From NCBI RefSeq assembly GCF_014857905.1, contig NZ_JACYXE010000003.1, positions 186,001 through 250,000 of the forward strand: a DNA stretch of 64,000 nucleotides. The letters are read 5' to 3'. The stretch's first letter is position 1. Every line of letters begins with the position of its first letter. The notes under the pieces were generated by a model. It did not search any database. It saw only the letters and a list, made by a program, of their open reading frames with translations, and had not been told where the DNA came from. The translations under genes and the position numbers were made by a program. Origin of the DNA: Agilicoccus flavus. GTDB taxonomy: Bacteria; Actinomycetota; Actinomycetes; Actinomycetales; Dermatophilaceae. Shown here piece by piece: positions 17,491 through 27,095 of this stretch.

Positions 17491-18941
17491 GTGAGCACGA
17501 GCACCGGGGTCGGCACGGACCGCCCAGCGGCGGCCGCGGACCGGCCGGTCGACGGGCCGGCGCCGACCGAGGCGGACGTCGCGACGTCGACGGCGCGCGA
17601 GGGCCGCCGGCTCGTCGCGCTCGACGTCCTGCGCGGCATCGCCATCCTCGGCACCTTCGGCATGAACGTCGGGGTGTTCCTCTCCGGCGACTCGGGCGGT
17701 TCCCTCACCCCGTTCGACGACGCCATCGGCACCGCCCTCGGCCTCGTCACCGACGGCAAGTTCATCGGGCTGCTGACGATCATGTTCGGCATCGGACTGG
17801 AGATCCAGCGCCGGTCGGCGGTGCGGCGCGGCGAGACGTGGCTCGGCAGCTACCCGTGGCGGGCCGCCCTGCTCGTCCTCGACGGCCTGCTCAACTACGT
17901 CTTCCTCGTCGAGTACGACGTGCTCATGGGGTACGGGATCACGGGACTCATCGTCTGCGTCGTGCTCGTCGCCTCGCCGCGGGTGCAGGCGTGGGTGATG
18001 GGGCTCGGGCTGGCCGCCCACGTCGCCTACTTGACCTACATGTCGCTGCCCATGTGGGGTGCGTCTGCGGTGGTGTCCCGCGGCACGGTCGACCTCCTCC
18101 ACCGGGATCCGGCCTCCCTGACCCCCGCGCAGGTGCAGCAGGCCGCGGCGGAGCTCGGCCTGCCCCGGGAGGAGGTCCTGCGCATCGCGGCGGAGAACGC
18201 CGGAGCGGCCGGGAACGCGGCGGGGACCGACCCGGGCGCGGTCGCCGCGGGCGCCGGTCTGCCCGGCCCCGGGGCCGGGACGACGACTCCGACCGACTCC
18301 TACTGGGCCGGGGTCACCGGGCGCGTGGACAACTTCTGGGAGGGCCGCGGCGAGATCCCCATCATGATCCTCATGGGCCTCGGCCTGTTCCTCGTCGGCG
18401 CCCACCTGTATCGGGCCGGCCTGTTCGAGGAGCGCGGGGCCCAGTTGCGGCGGTGGGTCATGATCCTCGCGTTCGGCGTCGGGCTGCCGCTGGACTGGGG
18501 CACGCGGCTGTGGCTCTCGGAGTACACGATGACCTTCAACCGCTACCTCACCTCGACCCTGGTCTCCTTCGGCCTCCTCGCCGTCGTCGCCGCGTTCTAC
18601 GCGGGCGGGCGCCGCCCGGGCCTCGTGGGGCGGGCGGTCTCCAACGTCGGCACGATGGCCCTGACCTGCTACATCGGCCAGAACCTCATCGCCTCGGTCC
18701 TCTTCTACGACTGGGGGTTCGGCCTGGCCCGCCACATGACGTGGGGGTGTGGAACACCATCGTCGGCTGGCTCGTCGTGAGCGCGCTCCTGCTGCTCGGC
18801 AGCGCGCTGTGGCTGCGGTTCTTCCGACGCGGGCCGATCGAGTGGGCCTGGCACGTGTGCCACGCCTGGCTCGTGGCGCGCACGCAGGGCCTGGCCGCGT
18901 GGTGGCGGGAGCGGCGGGGCGAGGGGGCCGGCGCCCGATGA
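17491..18941 (+). CDS. DUF418-family membrane protein, frame broken near its C-terminus
   Basis: Polytopic membrane protein of the DUF418 family. The body has RRLVALDVLRGIAILGTFGMN and many hydrophobic helices, and reads from 17491 to a stop at 18780. The end of the family, including the conserved RFFRRGPIEWAWH segment, is encoded in the next frame up to 18941. The switch lies in a run of five G at 18743-18747; one extra G would restore a single frame with TWGVWNTIVGW across the join. It is therefore either a sequencing error in the homopolymer or a recent frameshift. I prefer GTG 17491 (GGGAG nine bases upstream) to GTG 17473. The function of the family is unknown. Confidence 0.75.
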
Positions 18942-18965
18942 GCGGACGGCCCGGGCTCGCACCGA

Positions 18966-18991
18966 CCGCCGGTCTCTTGGGGGACCGGCGG
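18966..18991. terminator. Hairpin between convergent DUF418 and aldo/keto reductase genes
   Basis: A perfect 9-bp stem (CCGCCGGTC / GACCGGCGG) with an 8-base loop lies 25 bases after the DUF418 stop and about 100 bases before the end of the convergent reductase. It could terminate from either side. Confidence 0.55.
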
Positions 18992-19092
18992 CCGGTGGGG
19001 GTCCGGGCCGCTCGGCGTCGCGGGCCCGCCGAGGGACCGTCGTGCGGCCCGCCGGCCGGGGCCGGCAGGCAGGGCCGGGGTGACGGGCCGGC

Positions 19093-19962
19093 TCAGAAGG
19101 GCATGGCCAGGAAGGGGGAGCTGTACCCCTCCACGGCCCGCAGGACCTCGCGCGAGCGCTCGGGCGTCGTGCCCGCGCGGTCCCGCTCGGCCGCGATCAT
19201 CTCCCGCAGCAGGCCCGTCTCGCCGGCGGTGGCGATGCCCGTGACCTCCGGATGGCCGTCGAGGACCCAGGAGCAGGCGGCGGTGAGGTGGTCCTGCTCG
19301 GTGAGCGGCTCGTACCAGGTGGACAGGCGGCGCTCGCCCGGCCAGTTCCGGCGGGCGAACGCCTTGATCGTCATGAGGCCGACGTCGGCGGCCCGCACGG
19401 CCGCGACCAGGGCCTCGTAGGCGTCGCGGTAGCCGGGGCGATCGTCGAGGGCGACGTTGAGGGGCGTGAGGACCGTGTCGAAGTCGAAGCGGCGGAGCGC
19501 CTCGGCGTGGACGACCGGGGCGTCGTGGGTGTGGCCGGTGATGCCGATGCCGCCCACGAGGCCCTCGTCGCGGGCCCGGACGGCCGCCTCGAGCGCGCCC
19601 CCCGGCCCGGTGACCCGGTCGAGGTCGGCGAGGTCGCACACGGCGTGCAGCTGGAGCAGGTCCACGTGGTCCGTGTCGAGTCGCTCCAGCGAACGGTTGA
19701 TCTGCGCCCACGCGGCGTCACGGTCGCGCTGCCCGGTCTTGGTCGCGAGGAAGACGCGGTCCCGGATGTGGCGCATCCGATGGCCGAGGCGCAGCTCGGC
19801 GTCGCCGTAGTCGGCGGCGACGTCGAGGTGGTTGATGCCGGCCGCCAGGGCGAGGTCGAGCGCCTCGTCCGCCACGTCCTGGGACACCTCGGCCAGGGCC
19901 GCCGCGCCGAAGACGAGCACGCTGCTCTCGTGGCCGAGTCGTCCGAGTCTCCGGGTCTCCAT
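19093..19962 (-). CDS. Aldo/keto reductase
   Basis: NAD(P)H-dependent oxidoreductase with a TIM-barrel fold, 289 residues. The catalytic tetrad is visible: D47 and Y52 in HLDVAADYGDAELRLG, K75 in LATKTG, and H106 in LLQLHAV. The C-terminal part (YEPLTEQDHLTAACSWVL, then GIATAGE) resembles the AKR subgroup whose members carry short cofactor loops. The ATG at 19962 has GGAAG about eight bases upstream. It lies 31 bases downstream of parC on the same strand and may be read with it. The substrate is unknown. Confidence 0.88.
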   Translation of the reverse strand: METRRLGRLGHESSVLVFGAAALAEVSQDVADEALDLALAAGINHLDVAADYGDAELRLGHRMRHIRDRVFLATKTGQRDRDAAWAQINRSLERLDTDHVDLLQLHAVCDLADLDRVTGPGGALEAAVRARDEGLVGGIGITGHTHDAPVVHAEALRRFDFDTVLTPLNVALDDRPGYRDAYEALVAAVRAADVGLMTIKAFARRNWPGERRLSTWYEPLTEQDHLTAACSWVLDGHPEVTGIATAGETGLLREMIAAERDRAGTTPERSREVLRAVEGYSSPFLAMPF

Positions 19963-19993
19963 TCGACGTCTTCCTCTCCGGCGGCCGGGCCGC

Positions 19994-22678
19994 CTACTCG
20001 TCCCCGGTCTGGACGACGTCGTCGAGCGAGTCCGGGTCGTAGTCCTCGCGATCGACCTTAGGCCGCGGCCGGCGCGGTGTCGCGGGGGGCAGGTCGAACA
20101 GCCCGCCGGGGTCGGTCGCGAGGCCCGGCCCGGGGTGGGCGGCTCCGCCCGTGTCGGCCCCCGCCGGGTCGTCGTCCTCCGGCGTCGGCGAGCCCGGCGT
20201 GGCGGCGGAGGTCTGCCCGGCCGAGAAGGCTCCCGCCACGGCCGCGATCGGCGCGTCGAGCGGCGCGCCCGACCCGTCGCGCCGACCCTGCGCGGGTGGC
20301 AACGTGCGGGGCACGCCGTTCGAGGACGCAGCCCGGGCGGGCAGTGGGCCCACCCACGCGAGGACGAGCTCGACCTCGCCGCGGACGAACCGGTGGCAGC
20401 GCACGCCCCCGGTCGCGCGGCCCTTGGCCGGGTACTCGGCGAACGGGGTGACCTTGAGGGAGGACGCCGCCGATCGGGCGTCGGGCCCGGCGCCGGTGAC
20501 CACGGCCACGTATTCGGCGTCGGGCCCGACGGCGCCGAAGAACACGACGTGGGCGTCGGCGGCGAGCTTGATGCCGGCCACCCCACCCGCGGGCCGCCCC
20601 TGGGCGCGCACCTTGTCGGCGCCGAACCGCAGGAGCTGCGCGTCGCTCGTGACGAAGACGAGTTCCTCGTTCCCGGTGGCCAGTTCGACCGCCCCGACGA
20701 CCTCGTCGCCGGCCCGCAGGCCGATGACCTCCCAGTCGTCGCGGCCGGCGGGCACGTCGGGGGTGACCCGCTTGACGACGCCCGCCCGGGTGCCGAGCGC
20801 GAGGCCGATCGAATCGGGGGACAGGGTGGTCAGTCCGAGCGCGCGCTCCCCGCCGGCCAGCTCGGTGAACAGCCCGAGTGGGGCGCCGCCCGACAGGTGC
20901 GGGGACCCGTTCGTCGGCGGCAGGGCCGGCAGGTCGAGCACGGACAGGCGCACGACGCGGCCCGCCGACGTGAGCAGTCCGACCTCGCCGCGGGCGGTGG
21001 CGCGGACCGCGGAGACGACGGCGTCGTGCTTGCCGCGGCCCCCCTCGTTCGACAGCGGCCCCCCGTCGCTCGTGCGGGCGAGCAGCCCCGTGCTCGAGAG
21101 CAGGACCCAGCACGGGTCGTCGCCCACCTCGAGCGGCAGCGCCGCCGAGGCGGGGGAGTCGCCGGCCGGGCCGCCGGCGGACTCGAGGAGCACCGTGCGT
21201 CGGGGCGTCCCGTGGGCGGCGGCCACCTCGGCGAGCTCGGCGGAGACGACGCCCCGCAGGACGGCGTCGTCGCCGAGGATCTCGCGCAGCCGCACGATCT
21301 GCTCGACGAGGTCGTCGCGCTCCTTCTCGAGCTCGATGCGGCTGAACTTCGTCAGCCGGCGCAGTTGCAGCTCGAGGATGTACTCGGCCTGGGCGTCGGA
21401 GAGGTCGAACACCTCGATGAGGCGTGCCTTGGCGGCGCCGGCGTCGTCGCTGCCGCGGATGAGCTGGATGACCTCGTCGATGTCGAGGATCGCGACGAGG
21501 AGCCCTTCGACGAGGTGCAGCCGGTTCTCCTTGCGCCGCAGGCGGTACTGCGTCCGGCGACGCACGACGGCGATGCGGAAGTCGACGTAGACCCGGAGCA
21601 GGTCGAGCAGGCCCAGCGTCTGGGGTCGGCCCTCGACGAGGGCGACGTTGTTGATCCCGAAGCTGTCCTCGAGCGGGGTGAGGCGGTAGAGCTTCTCGAG
21701 CACGGCCTCGGGGTTGAACCCGTTCTTGACCTCGATGACGAGGCGCAACCCCTGCTTGCCGTCGGTGAAGTCGTCGAGCCCGCTGATGCCCTGGAGCTTC
21801 TTGGCGCGGACGAGCTCCTGGATCTTCGTCGTCACCTTCTCGGGGCCGACGAGGTAGGGCAGCTCGGTGACGACGATGCCCTTCTTGCGCGGGGTGATGT
21901 TCTCGATGCGGCACGTCGCGCGCGTGCGGAACGTGCCGCGGCCGGTCCGGTAGGCGTCGCGGATGCCGTCGAGCCCGATGATGCGCCCGCCGCCGGGCAG
22001 GTCGGGGCCGGGCACGAAGCGCATGATCGCGTCGAGGTCGGCGTCGGGGTGGTCGATGAGGTGCCGCGCGGCGCCGATGACCTCGACGAGGTTGTGCGGC
22101 GGCATGTTCGTCGCCATGCCGACGGCGATGCCGGCGGCTCCGTTGACGAGCAGGTTCGGGAACGCCGCCGGCAGGACGCCCGGCTGGGTGAGCTGGTCGT
22201 CGTAGTTGGGGACGAAGTCGACGGTGTCCTCGTCGAGTCCGGCGACCATCTGCAGCGCGGCCGGCGCCATGCGCGCCTCCGTGTACCGGGAGGCGGCCGG
22301 GCCGTCGTCGAGGGAGCCGAAGTTGCCGTGGCCGTCGACGAGCGGGAGGCGCATCGTGAACGGCTGCGCCACGCGCACGAGGGCGTCGTAGATGGCGCCG
22401 TCGCCGTGCGGGTGGTACTTGCCCATGACGTCGCCGACGATGCGGCTCGACTTCACGTGCCCGCGGTCCGGCCGCAGACCCATGTCGTGCATCCCGTAGA
22501 GGATGCGACGCTGCACCGGCTTGAGCCCGTCGCGGGCGTCGGGCAACGCCCGCGAGTAGATGACGGAGTACGCGTACTCGAGGAACGCGCCCTGCATCTC
22601 GTCCTCGACGTCGATGTCGACGATCCGCTCCTCGAAGTCGTCGGGGAGGGTGGGCTCGCTCGTTCGCCTGCGCGCCAT
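19994..22678 (-). CDS. parC: DNA topoisomerase IV subunit A (GyrA-type)
   Basis: DNA-cutting subunit that pairs with ParE, 894 residues. The breakage-reunion domain has the active-site tyrosine Y132 in [12 protein letters not shown], the quinolone pocket [20 protein letters not shown] (about 87-106), and the coiled-coil tower. The C-terminal beta-pinwheel lacks a GyrA box (Gln-Arg-Arg-Gly-Gly-Lys-Gly), which argues for topoisomerase IV rather than gyrase. The last 150 residues are a disordered Pro/Gly/Asp-rich tail. At the position of E. coli GyrA Ser83 there is a glycine (G94), while the acidic quinolone contact (D98) is retained. The ATG at 22678 fits the conserved N-terminus. Confidence 0.92.
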   Translation of the reverse strand: MARRRTSEPTLPDDFEERIVDIDVEDEMQGAFLEYAYSVIYSRALPDARDGLKPVQRRILYGMHDMGLRPDRGHVKSSRIVGDVMGKYHPHGDGAIYDALVRVAQPFTMRLPLVDGHGNFGSLDDGPAASRYTEARMAPAALQMVAGLDEDTVDFVPNYDDQLTQPGVLPAAFPNLLVNGAAGIAVGMATNMPPHNLVEVIGAARHLIDHPDADLDAIMRFVPGPDLPGGGRIIGLDGIRDAYRTGRGTFRTRATCRIENITPRKKGIVVTELPYLVGPEKVTTKIQELVRAKKLQGISGLDDFTDGKQGLRLVIEVKNGFNPEAVLEKLYRLTPLEDSFGINNVALVEGRPQTLGLLDLLRVYVDFRIAVVRRRTQYRLRRKENRLHLVEGLLVAILDIDEVIQLIRGSDDAGAAKARLIEVFDLSDAQAEYILELQLRRLTKFSRIELEKERDDLVEQIVRLREILGDDAVLRGVVSAELAEVAAAHGTPRRTVLLESAGGPAGDSPASAALPLEVGDDPCWVLLSSTGLLARTSDGGPLSNEGGRGKHDAVVSAVRATARGEVGLLTSAGRVVRLSVLDLPALPPTNGSPHLSGGAPLGLFTELAGGERALGLTTLSPDSIGLALGTRAGVVKRVTPDVPAGRDDWEVIGLRAGDEVVGAVELATGNEELVFVTSDAQLLRFGADKVRAQGRPAGGVAGIKLAADAHVVFFGAVGPDAEYVAVVTGAGPDARSAASSLKVTPFAEYPAKGRATGGVRCHRFVRGEVELVLAWVGPLPARAASSNGVPRTLPPAQGRRDGSGAPLDAPIAAVAGAFSAGQTSAATPGSPTPEDDDPAGADTGGAAHPGPGLATDPGGLFDLPPATPRRPRPKVDREDYDPDSLDDVVQTGDE

Positions 22679-22804
22679 GCTCGGTGCTCGTCCTCTCGGT
22701 GGGCGGCGGTGCTCGACCCCCCATCCTCGCCGATGCCCGCGGTCGGTCCGCGCACGGCTCGCCGGGGGCTCCGATCGGACCGCGGCCGGCCGGCCGCCGG
22801 GTCG

Positions 22805-24097
22805 TCAGCGGCCGCAGGTGAAGTCCGGCCTCGCGACGAAGCGCGAGGACGCGGTCTCCTTCGGGGTGACCTGCACCACCGTGACCTTCGTCCTGCCGTG
22901 GGCCAGCGTCCAGGCCTGCGATGCCGTCTCGACGGGGCCCATCGGCGCCCGCCCGACCTCGACCGGCGTGCCCGGCGAGGTGCGGCGGGCCAGGTCCAGG
23001 ACGGCGACGCGCGGCGTCATCCCTCGTCCTTCGGCGCCGGTGTCGAGCTTCGCCATGGCGGGGCACCACAGCTGCGGCGGTCCCCCGAGCGTCGTCCCGT
23101 CGGTGTCGACGACGTCCGGGGTGTCGGCGGGTGCGGCCCGCGATCCTGCCGTCCCCCGGTCGCAGATCCGATCGGGCGCCGCTTCGTACCGATTGGGCCC
23201 CAGGGGCCGGACCGACACGACGGTCGCGACGGTGCCGGAGGTCGCGCCGGTGACGTCGATCGTCCACGTCTGCGTCGCCGATCCGACGTAGCCGACGGGG
23301 GCGCGGCCGATGGCCGCGACCGGCCTGTCGGTGTTCATCCGGGCCGAGAGGGCCTCGACCGCCCCCCGCCGGGTCGTGCCGGTGGCGGGCCCGACGACCC
23401 AGGACGGCTGCGCGATCCCGCCGAGGCAGACGAGGTTGCCGGCGCCGCCGAGCCAGGAGCCGCCCGGATCCACGACCTGCAGGTCCGCCGAGCTCGTCGG
23501 CGCGGTGCCGGTGACGCTGCAGCTCAGGGTCACCTTCCCGGGCGTCGCGTCGACGACGACGTCGCTCGTGCCCACGGGGACCGACCCACCGCCGTCAGGC
23601 GTGTTGAACAGCGTGCCCGGCACCGCGGCCGTCACCCGCAGGTGCACCCCGTCGCGTCGGGCCCGCACGACGGGTGTCGCCACCCGGATCCTGCCGGTGG
23701 AGCTGCAGGTCACCGCGCCCGTCTCCGGTCCGCTGACCCTGCCGGGGGCCATGGGACGGTCGGCGTCCGGTGCCAACGGGAAGGACGGGTCGCTGCTCGC
23801 GGCCGTCGGGGCCGCCGTCTGCTCGGGCGATCGAGCCTGCAGCTGCGCGAACGCCCCGACGGCCAGGGCCAGGCAGGCGGCGACGGAGGCGGCCATGAGG
23901 GGCACGGCCCAGCGGGGGCGTCGCGGCGTCGACGCGGCGGCGTCGCGCGCCGGGAGGGGGCGAGACGTCGCGGACCCTTCCAGGACGCGGTCGACGAGGC
24001 GCGCGGCGTCGACGCGGTCCTCGTCCGTCGGACGAAGGGCGGCCCGAAGGCGGGCGTCGGCCCGGGTGCCGCGCGGGTGGGGATCGGTGGGGATCAC
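22805..24097 (-). CDS. Membrane-anchored protein encoded with a SigE-type sigma factor
   Basis: Unrecognised 430-residue protein. A cytoplasmic N-terminal segment of about 65 residues (rich in Arg/Asp, LVDRVLEG) is followed by one hydrophobic helix (MAASVAACLALAVGAFAQL) and a large extracellular part. The extracellular part holds a C-x12-x-rich first domain and then two copies of a related module: one around VAAIGRAPVGYVGSATQTWT and one around VEVGRAPMGPVETASQAWTL, each with Cys residues near both ends. The GTG start overlaps the stop of the sigma factor by four bases. That coupling and the single membrane helix suggest an anti-sigma or signal-sensing partner, though no canonical zinc-binding anti-sigma motif is seen. 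Confidence 0.65.
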   Translation of the reverse strand: MIPTDPHPRGTRADARLRAALRPTDEDRVDAARLVDRVLEGSATSRPLPARDAAASTPRRPRWAVPLMAASVAACLALAVGAFAQLQARSPEQTAAPTAASSDPSFPLAPDADRPMAPGRVSGPETGAVTCSSTGRIRVATPVVRARRDGVHLRVTAAVPGTLFNTPDGGGSVPVGTSDVVVDATPGKVTLSCSVTGTAPTSSADLQVVDPGGSWLGGAGNLVCLGGIAQPSWVVGPATGTTRRGAVEALSARMNTDRPVAAIGRAPVGYVGSATQTWTIDVTGATSGTVATVVSVRPLGPNRYEAAPDRICDRGTAGSRAAPADTPDVVDTDGTTLGGPPQLWCPAMAKLDTGAEGRGMTPRVAVLDLARRTSPGTPVEVGRAPMGPVETASQAWTLAHGRTKVTVVQVTPKETASSRFVARPDFTCGR

Positions 24098-24618
24098 GGC
24101 TGCCTCGCTTCGACGGTGAGCGCGTCGCGCAGGTGCGCCAGCGCTCGGGAGGACTGGGAGCGCACGGTGGCGACGGAACACCCGAGGGCGGCGGCGATCT
24201 GCGCGTCGGACAGGTCGTCGACGTGGCGCAGGAGGACGACGGCGCGCTGCCGGGCGCCGAGGCCGGCGAGCGCGGCCTGCAGTTCGGAGCGGTCCTCCAC
24301 GGCGTGCCCGGGATCGACGGACTCCGGGGCCGCGGCCAGGCGCAGCCGCCTCGTCTCGCGGCCCGCGCTGCGCCGGGCCGCCAGGTGCCGATGGACGAGG
24401 GTCCGCACGACGTACGCCCACGGATGCTCCATCGCGCCGATCGCGTCCCAGCGCTGGTAGGCGACGAGCAGGGCGTCCTGGGTGAGGTCCTCGGCGAGCT
24501 CACGCCGGCCGGTCAGGAGCGTGGCGAAGCGCAGCAGGCGCGGGGCGTGCTCGCGCGCCCACTGCTCGAAGTCGAGGGTCGCGGTAGGTGCCGCGACCGA
24601 CGGGAGGCCACTCTCCAT
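24094..24618 (-). CDS. SigE-family RNA polymerase sigma factor
   Basis: Small extracytoplasmic-function sigma factor of 174 residues. Region 2 reads LLRFATLLTGRRELAEDLTQDALLVAYQRW, with the expected core-binding and -10 recognition helices; region 4 reads LGARQRAVVLLRHVDDLSDAQIAAALGCSVATVRSQSSRALA, a helix-turn-helix for the -35 element. It matches the SigE family, abundant in actinobacteria. The start codon ATG at 24618 has no strong ribosome site. It is the first gene of a two-gene unit with the membrane-anchored protein that follows. Its regulon is unknown. Confidence 0.9.
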   Translation of the reverse strand: MESGLPSVAAPTATLDFEQWAREHAPRLLRFATLLTGRRELAEDLTQDALLVAYQRWDAIGAMEHPWAYVVRTLVHRHLAARRSAGRETRRLRLAAAPESVDPGHAVEDRSELQAALAGLGARQRAVVLLRHVDDLSDAQIAAALGCSVATVRSQSSRALAHLRDALTVEARQP

Positions 24619-24783
24619 ACCCGTTCAATGTCGCCGACGGCCCATCCGTTGCACGCGGACGCGCCGAGACACAACAGAGGCGCTTCACCGGGACCGCACC
24701 GGGCGTCGATCCGGGGACGACGGCGACGCGAGGCCGATCACGTCGAGCTCGAGGCACTGCGGCCGGTCGACCCGGCGCGTCGC

Positions 24784-25548
24784 TCAGCGGGGCGGCATGC
24801 GCAGTGCGCCGTCGAGGCGGATGACCTCGCCGTTGAGCATGGGGTTGTCGACGATGTGCGCGACGAGCGAGGCGTACTCCTCCGGCTTGCCCAGGCGCGA
24901 GGGGTGGGGGACGCCCGCGGCCAGCGAGTCCTTCACCGCGTCCGACATGCCGGCCATCATCGGCGTCTCCATCGTGCCGGGAGCGATGGTGTCGACGCGG
25001 ATCGCCTTGTCGGCGAGGTCGCGGGCGGCCTGGATGGTCAGGGCGGCGACGCCGCCCTTGCTCGCCGAGTAGGCGGACTGGCCGAGCTGGCCCTCGAAGG
25101 CCGCCACCGACGCCGTCATGACGACGACGCCGCGGTCGCCGTCGACCGGCTCGTTCTCCGCCATGGCCTGGGCGGCGAGGCGCAACGTGTTGAACGTGCC
25201 GACGAGGTTGATGTCGACGACGTCCTTGAACAGCTGCAGGGGGTGCAGGCCCTTGCGGCCCAGGATGCGGGCGCCGGGGGCGATCCCGGCACACGCCACG
25301 GCCACCCGCAGGGTGCCCAGCTCGGTCGCGGCGGTCACGGCCGCCCCGAGCCGGTCCTCGTCGCGGACGTCGGCGGCGACGAACCGGGCGCGCTCGCCCA
25401 GCTCGGCCGCCAGGGCGGCACCGTTCGACGACTCGAGGTCGACGAGGACGACGGACGCGCCGCCCTCGTGGAGGCGGCGGGCGGTCGCGGCGCCGAGGCC
25501 GGAGCCTCCACCGGTGACGAGGGCGACGTCGGTCGCGGTCAGCTTCAT
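24784..25548 (-). CDS. Short-chain dehydrogenase, 3-hydroxyacyl-CoA dehydrogenase type 2-like
   Basis: NAD(H)-dependent SDR enzyme of 254 residues. The cofactor motif TGGGSGLG (12-19), D37 for NAD over NADP, and the catalytic set S147, Y160 and K164 (SAYSASKGG) are all present. The stretches KGLHPLQLFKDVVDINLVGTFN and DTIAPGTMETPMM match the type 2 3-hydroxyacyl-CoA dehydrogenases that act on fatty and branched acyl-CoA intermediates. AAAGGCC precedes the ATG. It is not linked to other beta-oxidation genes here, so the natural substrate remains open. Confidence 0.87.
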   Translation of the reverse strand: MKLTATDVALVTGGGSGLGAATARRLHEGGASVVLVDLESSNGAALAAELGERARFVAADVRDEDRLGAAVTAATELGTLRVAVACAGIAPGARILGRKGLHPLQLFKDVVDINLVGTFNTLRLAAQAMAENEPVDGDRGVVVMTASVAAFEGQLGQSAYSASKGGVAALTIQAARDLADKAIRVDTIAPGTMETPMMAGMSDAVKDSLAAGVPHPSRLGKPEEYASLVAHIVDNPMLNGEVIRLDGALRMPPR

Positions 25549-25661
25549 CGCAGGCCTTTCGGGACGCGGTCGGGGGAGCGGTGCGGTGGGGCGGAGGCGT
25601 CGGGACCGCGGTGCGATCCTCGTGCGGGCCGGTCGGCAGGAGGCCGGTCGGCCGACGCGGG

Positions 25662-26108
25662 TCAGGCGCCGAGCTGCTCGGTCAGGAGGTCGCTCACGGC
25701 GGCGGGGTCGTCGAGCGTCAGCAGGGCCTGCCGGAACGAGGGGCGGGTCAGGCGCCGGGCGAGCTTGGCGAGCACGGCGAGGTGGTCGGTGTGACCGGAG
25801 TCGGGGACGGCGATGAGGAACACCAGCCGCGTCGGCCCGTCGGGTCCGCCCCAGTCGATGCCGTCGGCGCTGCGCCCGAACGCCAGCCCGGCCTTGCGGA
25901 CGTGCGCGCTGCGGCTGTGGGGGATCGCGACCGCGCCGGGGAGCGCCGTCAGCATCTTCTCCTCACGGTCGCGGACGTCCGCCAGGAACGCGTCGAGGTC
26001 GCTGAGGCGGTCGTCGTCGAGCAAGGACTGCGCCAGGATCTGCGTGGCCTGCACGCGGTCGCCGGCAGCGAGGTCCAGGTGCACGAAGGCGGGAATGGTG
26101 AGCGGCAT
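25662..26108 (-). CDS. Stand-alone PTS fructose-type EIIA protein
   Basis: Single-domain EIIA of the fructose/nitrogen-regulatory PTS class, 148 residues. The phosphorylatable histidine is H64 in VAIPHSRSAHVRKAGLAF, followed by LVFLIAVPDSGHTDHLAVLAKLARRL, both standard for this fold. ATG 26108 has AAGGA nine bases upstream and begins exactly at the domain; an open frame extends upstream but is not conserved. No EIIB, EIIC, HPr or EI gene is nearby, so it either completes a transporter encoded elsewhere or acts as a phosphorylation-dependent regulator like PtsN. Confidence 0.82.
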   Translation of the reverse strand: MPLTIPAFVHLDLAAGDRVQATQILAQSLLDDDRLSDLDAFLADVRDREEKMLTALPGAVAIPHSRSAHVRKAGLAFGRSADGIDWGGPDGPTRLVFLIAVPDSGHTDHLAVLAKLARRLTRPSFRQALLTLDDPAAVSDLLTEQLGA

Positions 26109-26288
26109 CGGCTTCCTTCGACGGTGATCGTCCGGCCCGGGACGGGCGGTGACGGGGCGGTGACGACGGATGGTGCGCACCACGGTGTGACGGCCGGACC
26201 GGGTCAGCTTAGGCGGAAACCCGAGCAGGGTCGCGTGCGTGGGGGGTCTGCGGACGTCGCGCCCGCCCCGGCCGCAGCGCCGGCGACG

Positions 26289-26957
26289 TCACCCGTCACG
26301 TTCGTCGGCGCCCTCGACCGGTGATCCGGTGGGACCGGTCAGGCCCTCGCTCGCGGCCAGGGGGCGGCCGAAGCGGCCCACGTGGAGTCGGTCGCGGTCG
26401 GGGCGCCGCCGCGTGTGGGAGCTGCCGCCCGCGCGCCGGGCGTCGGCGGCCGGGTGTCCCAGGGCGAGCACGCCCACGAGGCGGCGGTCGGCCGGGGCGT
26501 CGAACTCCGCGAGCACGCGGGCGTGCCGCCGCGTCGGCACGCCGAAGAAGAGCGCGCCCCACCCCTCGTCCACGGCGGAGAGCAGCACGAGCAACGCGCC
26601 CATCCCCGCGTCGACGTCCCAGTAGGGGAAGGGCGGCGGTCGGTCGGCCTTGTCGGGGCGCGCGTAGCGGTCGCGGTAGGCGCCCGGGTCGGCGAGGACG
26701 AGCACGAGGGCGGGCGCGGCGCTCACACCGGCCAGCCACGCGTCGGCCGGTCCGGGCCGGTCCGAGGCCGCCGCCCAGAATCGGGCCCGGTCGTCGGGGT
26801 GGCGGAGCACGAGCAGGTCGAGGCCCTGGCTGAAGCCTGCGCTCGGCCCCCGCAGTCCGCGCGCGACGATCCGCCGGAGCGCCTCCGGGTCGAGCGGGGC
26901 GTCGGGGTCGAACCGGCGCACCATCCGGCGGCGCCGCACGACCGCCTCGAACTCCAT
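26289..26957 (-). CDS. Nitroreductase-family flavoprotein
   Basis: FMN-dependent oxidoreductase fold, 222 residues. The start RRRRMVRRFDPDAPLDPEAL with a following GPSAGFSQGLDLLVL is the FMN-phosphate-binding signature (Arg pair and Ser), and ALGHPAADAR near the end is the usual second FMN contact. The middle segment VDAGMGALLVLLSAVDEGWGALFFGV forms the dimer core. The last 45 residues are a variable tail. GAAGGTGA precedes the ATG. The physiological substrate is unknown; relatives reduce nitro compounds, quinones or F420-type cofactors. Confidence 0.82.
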   Translation of the reverse strand: MEFEAVVRRRRMVRRFDPDAPLDPEALRRIVARGLRGPSAGFSQGLDLLVLRHPDDRARFWAAASDRPGPADAWLAGVSAAPALVLVLADPGAYRDRYARPDKADRPPPFPYWDVDAGMGALLVLLSAVDEGWGALFFGVPTRRHARVLAEFDAPADRRLVGVLALGHPAADARRAGGSSHTRRRPDRDRLHVGRFGRPLAASEGLTGPTGSPVEGADERDG

Positions 26958-27095
26958 CCGGTCACCTTCTCACCCGGGCCGGGACACCCGGCACGGGGCG
27001 GCGCGGGGCCGGGAGGTCCCCCGGGCGCCCGGCGCGGATCGGGCCGGGGGCGGGCTTGCCCCGTCGTGAGGGACCCGTCGTGGGACCATGGCGGC

